Shown piece after piece: positions 10,866 through 20,921 of a stretch of DNA of 64,000 bases. The notes beneath the pieces were generated by a model. It ran no database searches. It had not been told where the DNA came from and saw nothing but the letters and a program-made list of their open reading frames with translations. The position numbers and the translations under genes were made by a program. Position 1 is the stretch's first letter. Each line of letters starts with the position of its first letter. This DNA comes from Pseudopithomyces maydicus (Eukaryota; Ascomycota; Dothideomycetes; Pleosporales; Didymosphaeriaceae), in assembly GCA_026873275.1 (NCBI GenBank), contig JANTUC010000004.1:2232001-2296000 (forward strand), read 5' to 3'.

Positions 10866-11192
10866 TTGTTGTTTGAGGCTTTGGTATATGGAATTCACCG
10901 TACTGTCTCCATGTAGAGGATCCACTAGTGGACGGTAGACTGCGCTTTCGTTTCTTGCTTATAGTTTGTTTTTGTGTTTTGGTTCCTACAAGTATGTTCT
11001 GCTACCGGTTTTTACACATGGTCCAGCCTTTGGGCATGAGGCGTTAATGGTTTGGTATAGGCTGTTCTGATGGCTTCGAGATATCATTTTGCTCTATTGC
11101 TCATTGGGTTTATTGGCTGGCATACATCTATAGACGAGGGACCGTGACGGGCGTCATGGTTGAGGATACGATAATATGGGTGCGCATTGCAA

Positions 11193-11281
11193 TGACACGA
11201 CTTTTGTACCATGCTTGACACGACTTTTGTACCATGCTTGACCTACTTTTGAACATGCCCGACCTACTTTTGAACATGCTC
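11193..11281 (+). repeat. Four-copy degenerate minisatellite
   Basis: Two identical 23-bp units (TGACACGACTTTTGTACCATG followed by CT) run head to tail from 11193 to 11238. Two shorter, diverged units of the form GACCTACTTTTGAACATGC follow, to 11281. All four keep the core of AC, CTTTTG and AC-CATG/AACATG. The array lies about 330 bp past the Tcp11 stop codon. Confidence 0.85.
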
Positions 11282-13522
11282 TACGGTGTTGCTTCGTTTG
11301 ATCGAGGTGTGATGGAGGGGTTGCAGGTGCAGATAATCACATGTTTGAACAATAGCCCTTGTGAAAGAGTAATACAGTACGACAATGCATGCATGAATCG
11401 GAGTCAAGATGCACCTTGAATGAAAGGTCGACAAAGGAGCTTCGCACGACGCTACCAACGGCCGTAAATGACCTTGTCACAAGGCGCTTTTCACAGTTCT
11501 CTACACAGCCACCTTCTTTGTCTTCTATTGTCGTCATGAAGCAATAGCAACAAGTGTGGTTGTAATCTTGCTACGGAGATGAAGGCCCGGACTTCGATTG
11601 GGCGTAGACGGAGGAGGCCTGACGGCTCGGTTGCAAAAGCATTGTGGTGACGTGATTTGGGCAAGGTTGGACAAGGGGGATATGGCATGATTTAGCATTT
11701 GGTGTCGGAGGTTGTATGTAGTCTATTGCTGTGATGTCGCGATGGGAGGTGGTCGGTGTGCGACCGTGCATAGAGTTGAGGTGGAGAAACGAAACTAAGG
11801 CAGCATGCAGATCGCGGGTAACGGTTCACTGTGAGCGGAGAGTGATCGCGATCCCGCGCGACGAGAAGGAAAGTTGAACGAACAGACGCGAATCTGGAAT
11901 TTTCTTTGCGAGATCGGTGTACTGTAGTCTTGGGATTCTCGGCAAGATTGCATAAATGTGTGAAAAAACACTCAACCCACAAATTGCTTAGTAAAATGTG
12001 AAAAGACGTGCATACGACTAAAAACTGTTGAGGGTTTTCCATCGGATCAAGGTGCCAGTCACAAAGTAAGCAGGCGTCCTCCCCAACTCTTAGTGCAAAG
12101 ATGCTTACGAAGGAGGACTGCACCTTGCAGCCTACCACCAACGAGGTGTAATGGTTCCATCACTCAGCTGATGGTCCTATGAGCGCTCGGTTCGTAGAAC
12201 CAAGTAGGTGTAATGGTGAAGTGCAACCGAAGGCTGAAGATGTCTGATTGGAATTTGGGACATGTAGTCTATGGATTGATTACTTTTCTCTCTGGTACAT
12301 TTGGTTTCACGGTACTACTACAGGCGCATGGGCTTCTGCAACAGGCACAATTGTCAGCACTTGGTGGGCACTGGGCAGGATACGTGGTAGGCAGCTGTAG
12401 CGTGGGCCGTCGACGAGGTGCGAGTCTCGACCGTGGGGGACAGCATGGCAGCATGGCATAGGCAGTTGTGTCATCTGCCGACAGGCCAGACAGATGGAGC
12501 AACCAAGGTAGGTGACGAGAAAGAAGCGGGACCAAACGTCCAAGGCGGCAGGGCGCCGACGTGGAGCCCACAGATCTGCATCCGGCGCGTCGGAAGCCAC
12601 GAGCGTGGTAACGTCGAGACAAGCGTAGCCCGCCGGGGGCCAGGTGGTGATGTGTTTGCGACGGTGGTTAGGTGCGCATAACGAGCGGACTAGTTTGGGG
12701 TGGGAAGAGTTTTCACATTTCGTCAGCGCAGCGGGGTGATTGTCGCGGTCCAGAGTAGAGTGGAGTCGTCGCGCAACAGTCCAAGTGGGCGAGGTCGGGG
12801 TTAGAATTTTATCGGGCGCTGCAACAGCGCTGGCCTGCAGGTGCAGCAGCTGCAGAGGTCCAGTGAGACATTGATGCGCCTGCAGACGGCCCGCAATTCA
12901 TCTGGAGGGCATGCGTTGGGCAGCGCAGGGTCTCGGTCGTCTTTTTGACGGTGACGAGCAGACAGCGAAGTGCAACGTCAGACGGAGGGCGACGAGGCAT
13001 CCGAGTGGGCCAGCTCAGCATCGGCGGCGGCGGCGTTGGAGGGCGCAGGACGCAGGACCGGCGGGCGACAGGCGACGGGCGCGGCGAGGGCACGCCAGAC
13101 CTGTTTCCATGTTTCCATGTTTCCTGGCTGGCAGCGTTGCCTGGGCGCGCGCTCCACGTGTCGGTGCCAGAGGCATGCCAGTGTGTCTGGGCTGAGGCTG
13201 GTGTGGTGCGAGGGCTCCGACTCGCTGCGGTCGGCGGCTGGTTTCTGGTCGTGTCGGCGCGGCAGCTGGGCCTCGCTTTGCCCCTGGCGCAGACGGCCGC
13301 TAAGCTGCGGTGCCTGGCGATCACGCCGGGCCACGCCAGCCCATTGGCTGTGTACCTGCCGGCGGACGCCTCGCTGCTCGCTGCCGGGTGCGTGAAACTC
13401 GTCAGCAGCCGCAGATTGCGACGCCCGCCCAATTTAGCTGCGCGAAACATGCAGCCGACGGACATGGACCGCTGGGCTGCGCGCACGCGCGAGACGCTGC
13501 GGGGACGAGGGGAGGGAAGAAG

Positions 13523-13544
13523 CACCACCACCACCACCACCACC
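13523..13544 (+). repeat. CCA trinucleotide repeat
   Basis: About seven CCA units in non-coding GC-rich DNA. Confidence 0.7.
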
Positions 13545-14129
13545 GCCGCGACCACAACCACAATCGCAACCACCACGACGAGCGAACAACGACTCGACCG
13601 CTGTTGAGTCGCCCCCCGGCGCGACCCACCGTCCTGCGCCCAGCTGCGCAGGGGTGCCGAAATAGCCCAGGCCAATCGCCATGCGCGCTGCGTGGCGGCT
13701 GTTTGTGGCGGCCGCCCTGTGCCACCCCTGCTTGTTAGCGCTGAAAGACCAAGTCTGTGCCAGGTCCGCGCCGCCTTGGATCCATTGTCCGCTCTTCCTC
13801 CCCCATCTCACCCACTTTCCCCCCGTCATTCTTTAAAAGACGTCTGCCACCCTCCTCCTGTCCACTCTCTACAGGCTTGAGGTCTTGCATTTGTCCATTC
13901 CATTCCCTTATCACATTCATTGTGAACCACCGAGATCTAGCATCTCCCACAGTCCTTCCTAGACACACACCACACCGCAGAAACTCCTGCACCGGACACT
14001 TTGACTCTTCACCAGCTCCAACATTCGGATTGCTAGTCGATCCCCCAACACTCCCTGGACATCTTATCCAACAAACCCAACAACCCACATCGCTACCCAG
14101 CACCACCAAAAATCAAAAACTAAGCAAAC

Positions 14130-15005
14130 ATGAAGTCCGTCGCCATCGCTTCCGCTCTGTTCGCCTCTTTGGCTCTCGCCGCTCCTCTGGACAGGCGTGC
14201 CTATGCCACCAAGACCCACACCGTCGTCGAGACCGTCGTGGTCTACACCACCGTCTGGGATGGCCAGGAGGCTACTCAAGCTCCCGCTCCCACCTCTTCT
14301 CCTGCTCTGTTCTTCGAGCAACCTTCAAGCTCCGTTGTAGCCGTCACCTCTGAGGCTGTACCCGAGACCCCCGAGCCTTCTTCGGCCCCTGCTCCCGTGG
14401 CCCCAAGCTCCAGCGAGGCTGCTCCCATTCCCTCCTCCACTCCTGTGGTTGAGGCCCCGTCTCCTACGCCTGAGATCCCCAGCCCTACCCCCGAGCCTGA
14501 GCCCAGCCCTGAGCCAACTCCTGAGCCCACTCCTACCCCCGCTCCTGAGCCTTCCCCCGAGCCATCGCCTGAGCCTGCCCCTGCTCCCTCTTCCGCTGCT
14601 CCCGCTGCTCCCGTCGCATCTGAGGCGTCTTCCTCGGGAGGCAGCACTGGCGGCGAGTCGTTCGCTGGATCCCTCACCATGAACTACTACAACGGTGGCC
14701 TCGGTGCTTGCGGTCAGCCCATCCAAGACACCGAGATGGTCGCTGCTCTTGCCGTCGCTGGCTTCGGTGACTCCTCCTACGACCCTGCCACTGGTAACCC
14801 CACCAACAAGTGGTGTGGCCAGAAGATTCGCATCACCTACAACGGCAAGTCCGCCGATGCCACCATCATGGACCGTTGCCCCGGCTGCACTGGCGTCGGT
14901 GGCCTCGACGCTACTCCCGCTCTCTGGGAGGCCCTCACCGGCGGTCTTGGTGGCGCCTCTGGCGACCGTCTCGACACTGGCATGACCTTCAGCCTGGTCA
15001 ACTAA
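14130..15005 (+). CDS. Secreted expansin-like double-psi beta-barrel protein
   Basis: One exon, 291 residues. A signal peptide (MKSVAIASALFASLALAAP) is followed by a dibasic RR that may be a propeptide site. Residues about 50-175 are a long Pro/Ser/Glu/Ala linker with PEP and PTP repeats, probably O-glycosylated. The C-terminal ~105 residues are a double-psi beta-barrel of the RlpA/expansin type. It starts GSLTMNYYNGGLGACG, then has NKWCGQKIRITYNGKS and ATIMDRCPGCTGVGGLDATP; the paired cysteines and the DRCPGC motif are typical. There is no expansin cellulose-binding domain. Fungal relatives are small secreted cell-wall-active or plant-interaction proteins; catalytic activity is not expected. 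Codon third positions are strongly C-biased, suggesting high expression. Confidence 0.9.
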   Translation: MKSVAIASALFASLALAAPLDRRAYATKTHTVVETVVVYTTVWDGQEATQAPAPTSSPALFFEQPSSSVVAVTSEAVPETPEPSSAPAPVAPSSSEAAPIPSSTPVVEAPSPTPEIPSPTPEPEPSPEPTPEPTPTPAPEPSPEPSPEPAPAPSSAAPAAPVASEASSSGGSTGGESFAGSLTMNYYNGGLGACGQPIQDTEMVAALAVAGFGDSSYDPATGNPTNKWCGQKIRITYNGKSADATIMDRCPGCTGVGGLDATPALWEALTGGLGGASGDRLDTGMTFSLVN

Positions 15006-16611
15006 AGTACTATCCACCTTTCTTCGTAGGAAGACTCCATCTTGCCTCTCCTTTTGACGCGCAGCTTTTCAATTGTATACCCACTTTTCGCAATCACCAT
15101 ATTGCTAGCGCAGGCAGGATCAGCGCTTTTCACGACTTACGACAATAAGCGGATCATGGGAGTCTGATTTCAAAGACACCTTTTTGAAGAACATGTACTT
15201 ACCATTTGACCTTCTTTGTCACTCACTTGCCATTGTTTTTGATTCAACTTCTCTGTATACCACTTTTTTTAGGGTTTGGGCTTTGGGATTCATGTGGATT
15301 CCTGGGGTTTAGATACAGGGCTTTTTCGCGTGGACTATACGTAGCCCTGCAAAACATACGTGCATCGCACAATCATCTACATTTACTTGCTTCTCTATGT
15401 CGTGATTTGAAATTGTGACACGTACGACTGTATTCTTTGTTGATTACATATGAGAAAATACCTTGCACAGAGCTTTTGCATGCCTGAGGTCACTGCCTTG
15501 CAAAAAGTACGGTTCAACTGACAGCCTTCTCCGCTGTCACAATCACATGCCTCCTGTCGGCTTTCCTGTCCGACCATAATCCATTGTTTGTTTACCATAA
15601 ACGCCCGACGTCTAAACAAAAGTAAACTTCTGCCATGGTTTCGTTTCGAACAGCCCTGGAGTCGTTTGACCCACGGCGCTCTGCGACGTGCGAACTGAAA
15701 CCCGAACGACACCCAGCGTTCGCGCGGGCGTTTCACACACAGCCGTCACGCTACGAGAGACTACCGGTAGTCAGTCCCCCTTCGTCGTTCGAGACCCTCC
15801 TCGCTCTTAACCGTGGTTTCGTCGCAAAGGCACGATGCAGGGCAGGGTTCAGGGTCACGCAGGGTTCATGTCGAGAGTTCGGGAGCATGATGTCACGCGC
15901 CGGATCCGTCGTCGCAGTGTTGGCAAGCACGACCACAAGCACTGGTTGCGCGGCGACTTTTTAGAACTGCCTACCTACTTCCCTACACCACTACGAGTTC
16001 CTATCAGAGCCAGTAGTCTACTGACTCGAGACAGCCATCGCGACGCCTTCAACGTCCTCGCGCGATTACACGGCCAATCACCGCCTACGGATGTACCTCC
16101 TAAGGAGACAGCACTCTCCAGGCAAGGTGAGCCGATCACGGAAGGCGACCACGCCTACACTAAGATCCGCGGTGGGCGGCACGAGGGCCATGTAAGGGAC
16201 ACGAGTATTCATTGCGTCTTTTGGACCCTTCTCGGGGTGCTGGTGGTGGTGTGTGTGGAAGGTGAATGGTAAGCTAGTGACATGTCCAGGCGGAGAGGGT
16301 CGTTACCGGTAAAGAAGAAGCCGAACCCGAGGGCGTGAAACATCCACCCAAGGTCATGTTCGTGGTCAGTAAGGAAAAGATGTAGCACATAATCTGTGAC
16401 GTTGGATATTACTGGTGACCAAAAGCATAAAGGGGAGTGGCTGTGTGAACGGTAATGTGCATAATGAGCGTGACTGCAGTAGCCCCTGGGTCTGAGTTGA
16501 ATGCTTGCAGTAGTACTAGAAATGATCCCATTCAACTGCCTGCAGCCAGACATCACAAGCACGAGGCAAAAGGACAATCCCATGTTAGATTCGTTGAATT
16601 CATTCAATACG
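15006..16611. other. Intergenic, between expansin-like gene and UstYa gene
   Basis: 1.6 kb between converging genes. Open frames at about 15635-16272 show no signal peptide, domain or homology that I recognise. No repeat was seen apart from the tail of the UstYa gene. Confidence 0.4.
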
Positions 16612-17550
16612 TTATGACCAATGGCTATCATGTCCACCATGTCCACCATGTCCACCATGACCCTTATGCTCACCGCTCTCCTTCTCACCACCCTCCCTCA
16701 ACGCCCTCAGCTGCGCTAGCTCAGGACGTTCCTTCCCCCTCCCTTTACTCCAATCCACCCCCTTAATCAACTCCACATCAACCTGCTCCCCCTTCTGCCA
16801 CTCGTAGAAGCTCGCGTGATCCTGACACTGCCTCTCCGTGACAAAGTCCGGCCACGGCTCATCCTGCCCTTCCATCCACTCCCAAATGACCATGTTCAAA
16901 CTCGGCTGGCACGTCAACGCATCCAGCAGCACACCCACGCAGTGACCCCGATGCGCAGCCACCATCTCCGGCAGACTGTTCTCCGGCCCGTACTTCTCGC
17001 GGTAGTAGTAGTCGTAGTGTGCGAACTTGCGGATCTCGTTGAGGCAGTGGATGAGGTGCTGGCCGTCGTTCACGGCGAAGAACTTGTCTGGTCCGTAGCC
17101 GAAGGAGGGCGGGATGCGGACGGCGTATTCGGGGTCTTTGCCCATTTTTATAACGTCGGATTCGGAGATGGCGAGGACGGGGGTGTCCGCGATGTCGTCC
17201 CAGGCATCGTCGACGGCGGGGGAAGGGTCGGCCTTGTAGATGCTGTATGGGTCGTTGAAGAGGCTTGCGTTGTTTCTGACGCGGTGGAAGGAAAAGTCGT
17301 AGCGGTCCAGGAGAGGAGTGTGGGTGTTGACTTTCTTGAGGAGGTAGTTCGGTGAATCGAGGTGGTGGATAGTCCAAATCAGTGCGGATGCTAGGATGAT
17401 GTTTATGACGAGAAAGAGTATGTTGAGGTGATATATGGTAGTTCCGCGAAAGCGCTGTGCGAGAGAAGGTGATCGATGTTGGGAGAGGTCATCGATCGAG
17501 TCTGTTGCTGCTATTTTTTCATAGCGCGGTGCTCGTTTGAGCCACTCCAT
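16612..17550 (-). CDS. UstYa-family (DUF3328) oxidase/cyclase-type protein
   Basis: One exon. From the ATG at 17550 the protein has 312 residues; an in-frame ATG at 17640 would add 30. A short cytosolic N-terminus is followed by one TM helix at about residues 39-61 (YHLNILFLVINIILASALIW), then a lumenal domain. Both family hallmark HxxHC motifs are present: HLIHC at 165-169, followed by LNEIRKFAHYDYYY, and HRGHC at 200-204, followed by VGVLLDALTCQ. The usual PDFVTERQCQDHASFYEWQ end segment also occurs. UstYa proteins carry out oxidative cyclisation or other side-chain modification in fungal RiPP pathways (ustiloxin, asperipin, phomopsin, victorin), and some act in other pathways. The neighbour 969 bp away, divergent, is a Kex2-type repeat precursor. 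The last ~20 residues are a His/Gly-rich tail (HGGHGGHGGH), unusual for the family, encoded by a 9-bp tandem repeat. Confidence 0.92.
   Translation of the reverse strand: MEWLKRAPRYEKIAATDSIDDLSQHRSPSLAQRFRGTTIYHLNILFLVINIILASALIWTIHHLDSPNYLLKKVNTHTPLLDRYDFSFHRVRNNASLFNDPYSIYKADPSPAVDDAWDDIADTPVLAISESDVIKMGKDPEYAVRIPPSFGYGPDKFFAVNDGQHLIHCLNEIRKFAHYDYYYREKYGPENSLPEMVAAHRGHCVGVLLDALTCQPSLNMVIWEWMEGQDEPWPDFVTERQCQDHASFYEWQKGEQVDVELIKGVDWSKGRGKERPELAQLRALREGGEKESGEHKGHGGHGGHGGHDSHWS
16629..16658 (-). repeat. 9-bp tandem repeat coding the GGH tail of the UstYa-like protein
   Basis: On the plus strand the unit is TGTCCACCA (a near-perfect array of three units). On the coding strand it encodes Gly-Gly-His repeats at the extreme C-terminus. 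It is unstable by nature and likely to vary in length between strains. Confidence 0.8.
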
Positions 17551-18518
17551 CTTGAAGCTCAGACAGTCGGTTGGGAAAGTGAAAGAGCTCTGGAGCAGAA
17601 GCTGGGGAAAGCTTGCACACTTCCTGTTTCGAAATGCCAAGAGCCTCGTTGATTCTATCTTTTTGGCCCCCGCGCTGAATACCGGATATCCGGTCTAACT
17701 GGTTCGAATGTTGAGTTTTTGCTCTTCTCAGGCGGTCAGCGGATTGCCTTACACAACTGACACGTCAAACTACCCCGAGTGGGAACGCGGGCCCATCGAC
17801 TTCGTATATCTTTTCGAGATGTCCAGTCAAGCAGCGTTCCTTCGAAGTAAGTAGGTTGACTACGGTTTCTAGAATCCTACTTTTGCTGCATTAGGAAGGT
17901 GGCAAGGTTGGATACCTGGATACTAGGACAGACGGAGGCATACCGAAGGATTGTCCTTTGGTAAGATCGTGGGGCTAAAGCTTGTGTGCTTAAGCTTATC
18001 GCGGTAGCAAACGTGTAGGATTACGGCCGTACTTCCGAATAGTGTTTAGGTAGGAAGCGAACGACATCAAGGTATCATCTTAGACATCGATCGTTTCCGT
18101 CCTGGCACTTCTTGACGTGGTATGTCAAGTGTTGAGACGATATCTAATTCGAGGGATTTGTTATGTGCGATATTACACTGAGGTTGGATGGGCATCATAG
18201 TAGTTAAATACGCACCCAGATGTACCGTGGTCCCTGTGGCAAGTGAGATAAAGGATCCATGCACGGTCTGGAAATAGGCATAGATGATCCGATTATACGA
18301 CGTTGTTTCGGCGACGTGACTTGGAGAGGAAGGTCGGGGAGTGAGGATAGTGCGCCATGTTTTTGATCACGCTGCCCCTACTGCAGCGTACTGAATCGGT
18401 CCAGAGAAGGTCGCCGAACATAAGCACTTAGATGTTGCGTGTCAATGATACCTTATAAAAGCACCACACCACGTCTCCCCGAAAGAGTATCACTGTCCAG
18501 AATCTGTGACCATTCACC
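17551..18518. promoter_or_regulatory. Shared divergent promoter region of UstYa gene and repeat precursor
   Basis: A 968-bp intergenic region separates the two divergent starts. A TATA box (TATAAAA) at 18454-18460 lies about 60 bp before the precursor ATG at 18519, so transcription should begin very close to the start codon. No other gene is seen in it. The divergent arrangement allows co-regulation (inference). I could not identify a pathway-specific binding site. Confidence 0.6.
18454..18460 (+). promoter_or_regulatory. TATA box of the repeat precursor gene
   Basis: TATAAAA, 59 bp before the start codon. It is the only clear TATA element near this start. TATA-driven promoters in fungi are common for inducible and secreted-product genes. 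Confidence 0.6.
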
Positions 18519-19013
18519 ATGAAGTTGTCAACCTTTACTCTTATCTCAATCGCTGGCTTAGCAGCTTCAGCTCCTATCAGTGAGTATTTGTGACTTGAAA
18601 CTTGCGTTGATACTGATAATTGTAGATGAGCAACGCGAAGCTGAACCAGCCAAGACCAACGTTGGTTACTTCCGTTCTGAAAGCGCTCCCCTTGGGTTTA
18701 TAATCAACAAGCGTGAGGCTGAAGCCAAGAGCAACACCGGCTACTTTCGCTCAGAAGCTGCTCCTCTTGGATTCAAGATCAACAAACGTGAGGCTGACGC
18801 TAAGAGCAACACTGGCTACTTCCGCTCAGAAGCTGCTCCTCTGGGTTTCAAGATCAACAAGCGCGAGGCTGAACCTCAGGGCCACATCTACAACCGCGAG
18901 GGGGTGCGCCTTTGGGCTTTGTGATTCCCAAACGTGAGGCCGAACCCCAGGGCCACATCTACGGCCGCAAAAGCGAGGCCGCCTCTTTGGGCTTTGAGAT
19001 CAACAAGGCATAA
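18519..19013 (+). CDS. Secreted Kex2-processed repeat peptide precursor (dikaritin/UstA-like RiPP precursor candidate), frame broken
   Basis: Exon 1 is 18519-18579 and exon 2 starts at 18626 (46-bp intron, GTGAGT..TAG). As read, the protein has 119 residues and stops at 18922-18924. It has a signal peptide (residues 1-18, MKLSTFTLISIAGLAASA), then repeats of 25 residues. KR pairs at 49-50, 74-75 and 99-100 are each followed by EA. Each repeat contains GYFRSEAAPLGFKIN; the second and third copies are identical, the first has small changes. At 18900-18904 (five G) the frame is lost. Downstream to the TAA at 19011-19013 another frame continues the same pattern, with one more KR-EAEP junction and two further diverged APLGF/ASLGF copies. 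The signal peptide, KR-EA repeats and divergent UstYa neighbour match fungal RiPP precursors. The product is unknown. An alpha-pheromone-like precursor is the main alternative, as it shares KR-EAEA spacers, but the repeats lack the usual Trp/Cys-Pro-Gly core. Confidence 0.82.
18626..19010 (+). repeat. 75-bp tandem repeats of the peptide precursor
   Basis: Exon 2 consists almost wholly of head-to-tail 75-bp units, each coding one peptide copy plus its KR-EA junction. Units 2 and 3 are nearly identical in DNA. Units at the 3' end are diverged and shortened. The frame change at 18900-18904 falls between units. Confidence 0.85.
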
Positions 19014-20502
19014 GGGCTTTTATAAAAGAGCGTTAATGACCACAACCTATGGGCCACATGCGGAGAGAACCTTGGAAGTATTGACGATGTGAATGAAAGA
19101 TTACGGATGGATGAACGTATGGATCAATCTGTTGATATACTCTTACGAATTCAATTGAGTGATTCTCCTGACCATGGGATGGAGCGGAAGTTCATCTTGT
19201 GGAATCCGTCGAATAGCCCGCCCCCTTGACACTTGCGAGTGAAAACCATCATTCACATGTTTTATTTTTCACGATAATATTCTCTTAATTGTTGTACGAG
19301 GATCATGCTGGAATCATATTTCCAATGTGAACCTTGCTCTTCGTGAGTATCGAGATCCAACCTCACTTCGTCCTGAGCTTCCTCCTGTACTCGGTAGGTC
19401 ACGCTCTAGCTGAAAGGTCATCTCCACAACCAAGACGTTTTCAGTCTACCCCATTACTACTTCTGTACTTCTACTCTCGTAATAATTGCGTTATATTCCA
19501 CAAATGTTGCATGACGAGCATGAATCAGTCACGACGATCAACAGCACCAATCCCCACAAATGACCGCATCGCACCCCGCACCAAAGACCAGGACCCCCTC
19601 GGCTCACAAATTTTCAAGGTGAAAAGCGCGTATGCATAAGATCGTTCTCGAACACCTGCATGCCCGTTTTTTTCTTTTTGCGGCCCAAACGGCCAAGCCG
19701 TTACCAAATGGCCGGATTTAGCTCTGTCGGAGAAGGGCGAGTTGGAACCGGCCGGCGAGCACGCGATCCAGCGGAGCGATTGCGGATCAGGAAAGTCTGG
19801 CGGCCGAGGGTTGATAACAGGTAATTCATGTGACTGTATGTTCCGAGGAATCACCGGGTTCAAGCTGGTGGGGGGAGACCCGCGTGTTGGGCGTTTGCGA
19901 CTGGACTGTGGAGTGATTTTTGGACGTGAGTGCGCCGAGCTCGGATAGGTGCGTACCGAGGGCGCGATGTTTAGTTGACGTCAACGAGTAAACTTCAACG
20001 ACGCGAGGTGCGAAGCAATGGATTATGTATTATCAAAATGGGTTTCTTGAGACAGGCGGGATTGTGAATTCATGCATTCCCTTTGAAGGGTTGAGCAGAG
20101 TCATGATCCGCGGTAACCCAAGCTCGAAGAAGGGAAATGTATGGTTGTTAATGTTAATACATGGCTTGCAAAGTCGGAGAGCTTCGATGCTTATTTGATA
20201 ATGATAATACTTTCATTTACATACTGTTCAAGTACGCTTCCTTCAACGCTACCTACAACGCACGTCCTCGCCAGAACGGCAGTTGATGCTTCTTCTTCCA
20301 AACTGAACTACAGGGTATAAGACGCCATAACGGGCCCAGTCTACCTCCGCGTAAACATGTTCTCCGTCACTCATCACCGTCGCGGGTATGAGTTCCCACT
20401 TGCCATGATGCATCCAGAACTGATGATGCTGTGTGTGCCAAAAATTTTCTCGATCCGTCACGATCCGGCGCGGCGGATATCGTATTCTTCCTGTGCAGGT
20501 GC
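19014..20502. other. Intergenic between precursor and KGD4 gene
   Basis: No further biosynthetic gene (P450, methyltransferase, transporter, peptidase) is visible. Open frames are short and without motifs. The region is AT-rich to about 19,540 and mixed after that. Confidence 0.45.
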
Positions 20503-20921
20503 TTACACGTGAAGGCTTGCACCGCCGGACTCAATGGCCTCAATCTCGGCCTCAGTCCATGCCAGGCGCTGGAAGCGCTGGGGAAGCTCGGAGCGATCGA
20601 AGAAGGAGCCCTTTCCGGCTTCAACCGGGCCAAGAGAAGAGCCTGGAGAAGATCCGATGTGGCCAGTCGAGTACTTAGATGTCTGGTTCAAAGGTCCGTG
20701 TTGCTGAGCCTTCTGGCGATAGCTTGCGAAGGAGTCGGGAAGAGAGTTGGCGGGAGAGGCTGGGTGGACCTGAGGTGTGTGGTCGATTTCTGCCGTCGCA
20801 TGTCAGCTACGCAAGCCATTGAAGGCCATACACAGGTCGACTCACTGCTGGGTGTGGTGCGCTTGCCGAGGAAGCGGATCATGGGCTGGCGGCCCTGCTG
20901 GAGGATCTTGGTGGCGTTCAT
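20503..20921 (-). CDS. KGD4: 2-oxoglutarate dehydrogenase subunit 4 / YMR31 family (MRPS36-like)
   Basis: Two exons, 20846-20921 and 20503-20789, with a 56-bp intron, give 120 residues. The N-terminus MNATKILQQGRQPMIRFLGK is basic and mitochondrial in style. The middle has DHTPQVHPASP and LPDSFASYRQKAQQHGPL. The C-terminus RLAWTEAEIEAIESGGA is the conserved end of this family. First described as a mitoribosomal protein (YMR-31/MRPS36), Kgd4 is known in yeast and mammals to tether the E3 (dihydrolipoamide dehydrogenase) subunit to the 2-oxoglutarate dehydrogenase core. An in-frame ATG at 20957 exists, but MNATK matches the family start. It sits head to head with MED18. Confidence 0.92.

Larger units (their letters stand above)
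10866..14129. other. 3.3 kb gene-poor stretch
   Basis: No gene is recognisable. The first part (to about 12,200) has mixed composition and holds a minisatellite at 11193-11281. The part from about 12,350 to 13,750 is very GC-rich, with overlapping open frames on both strands that share no recognisable motif. This is what GC-rich non-coding DNA produces by chance. A CCA repeat lies at 13523-13544. From 13,780 the sequence turns into a C/T-rich promoter-like leader for the expansin-like gene at 14130. Confidence 0.5.

Noticed and set aside
12809..13675. Minus-strand frame of 288 codons
   Set aside because: Built on GC-rich DNA with a CCA repeat read as poly-Val; overlapped by equally long plus-strand frames; no homology recognised.
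14325..15017. Minus-strand frame of 230 codons
   Set aside because: Antisense shadow of the expansin-like gene and its Pro-rich linker.
16816..17355. Plus-strand frame of 179 codons
   Set aside because: Antisense shadow of the UstYa-like gene; Val-rich because of the codon bias on the other strand.
18519..19013. Alpha-pheromone precursor as first interpretation of the KR-EA repeats
   Set aside because: Spacer style fits, but the repeats lack the Trp/Cys and Pro-Gly-Gln features of filamentous fungal alpha pheromones, and the gene sits beside UstYa. Kept only as the alternative.
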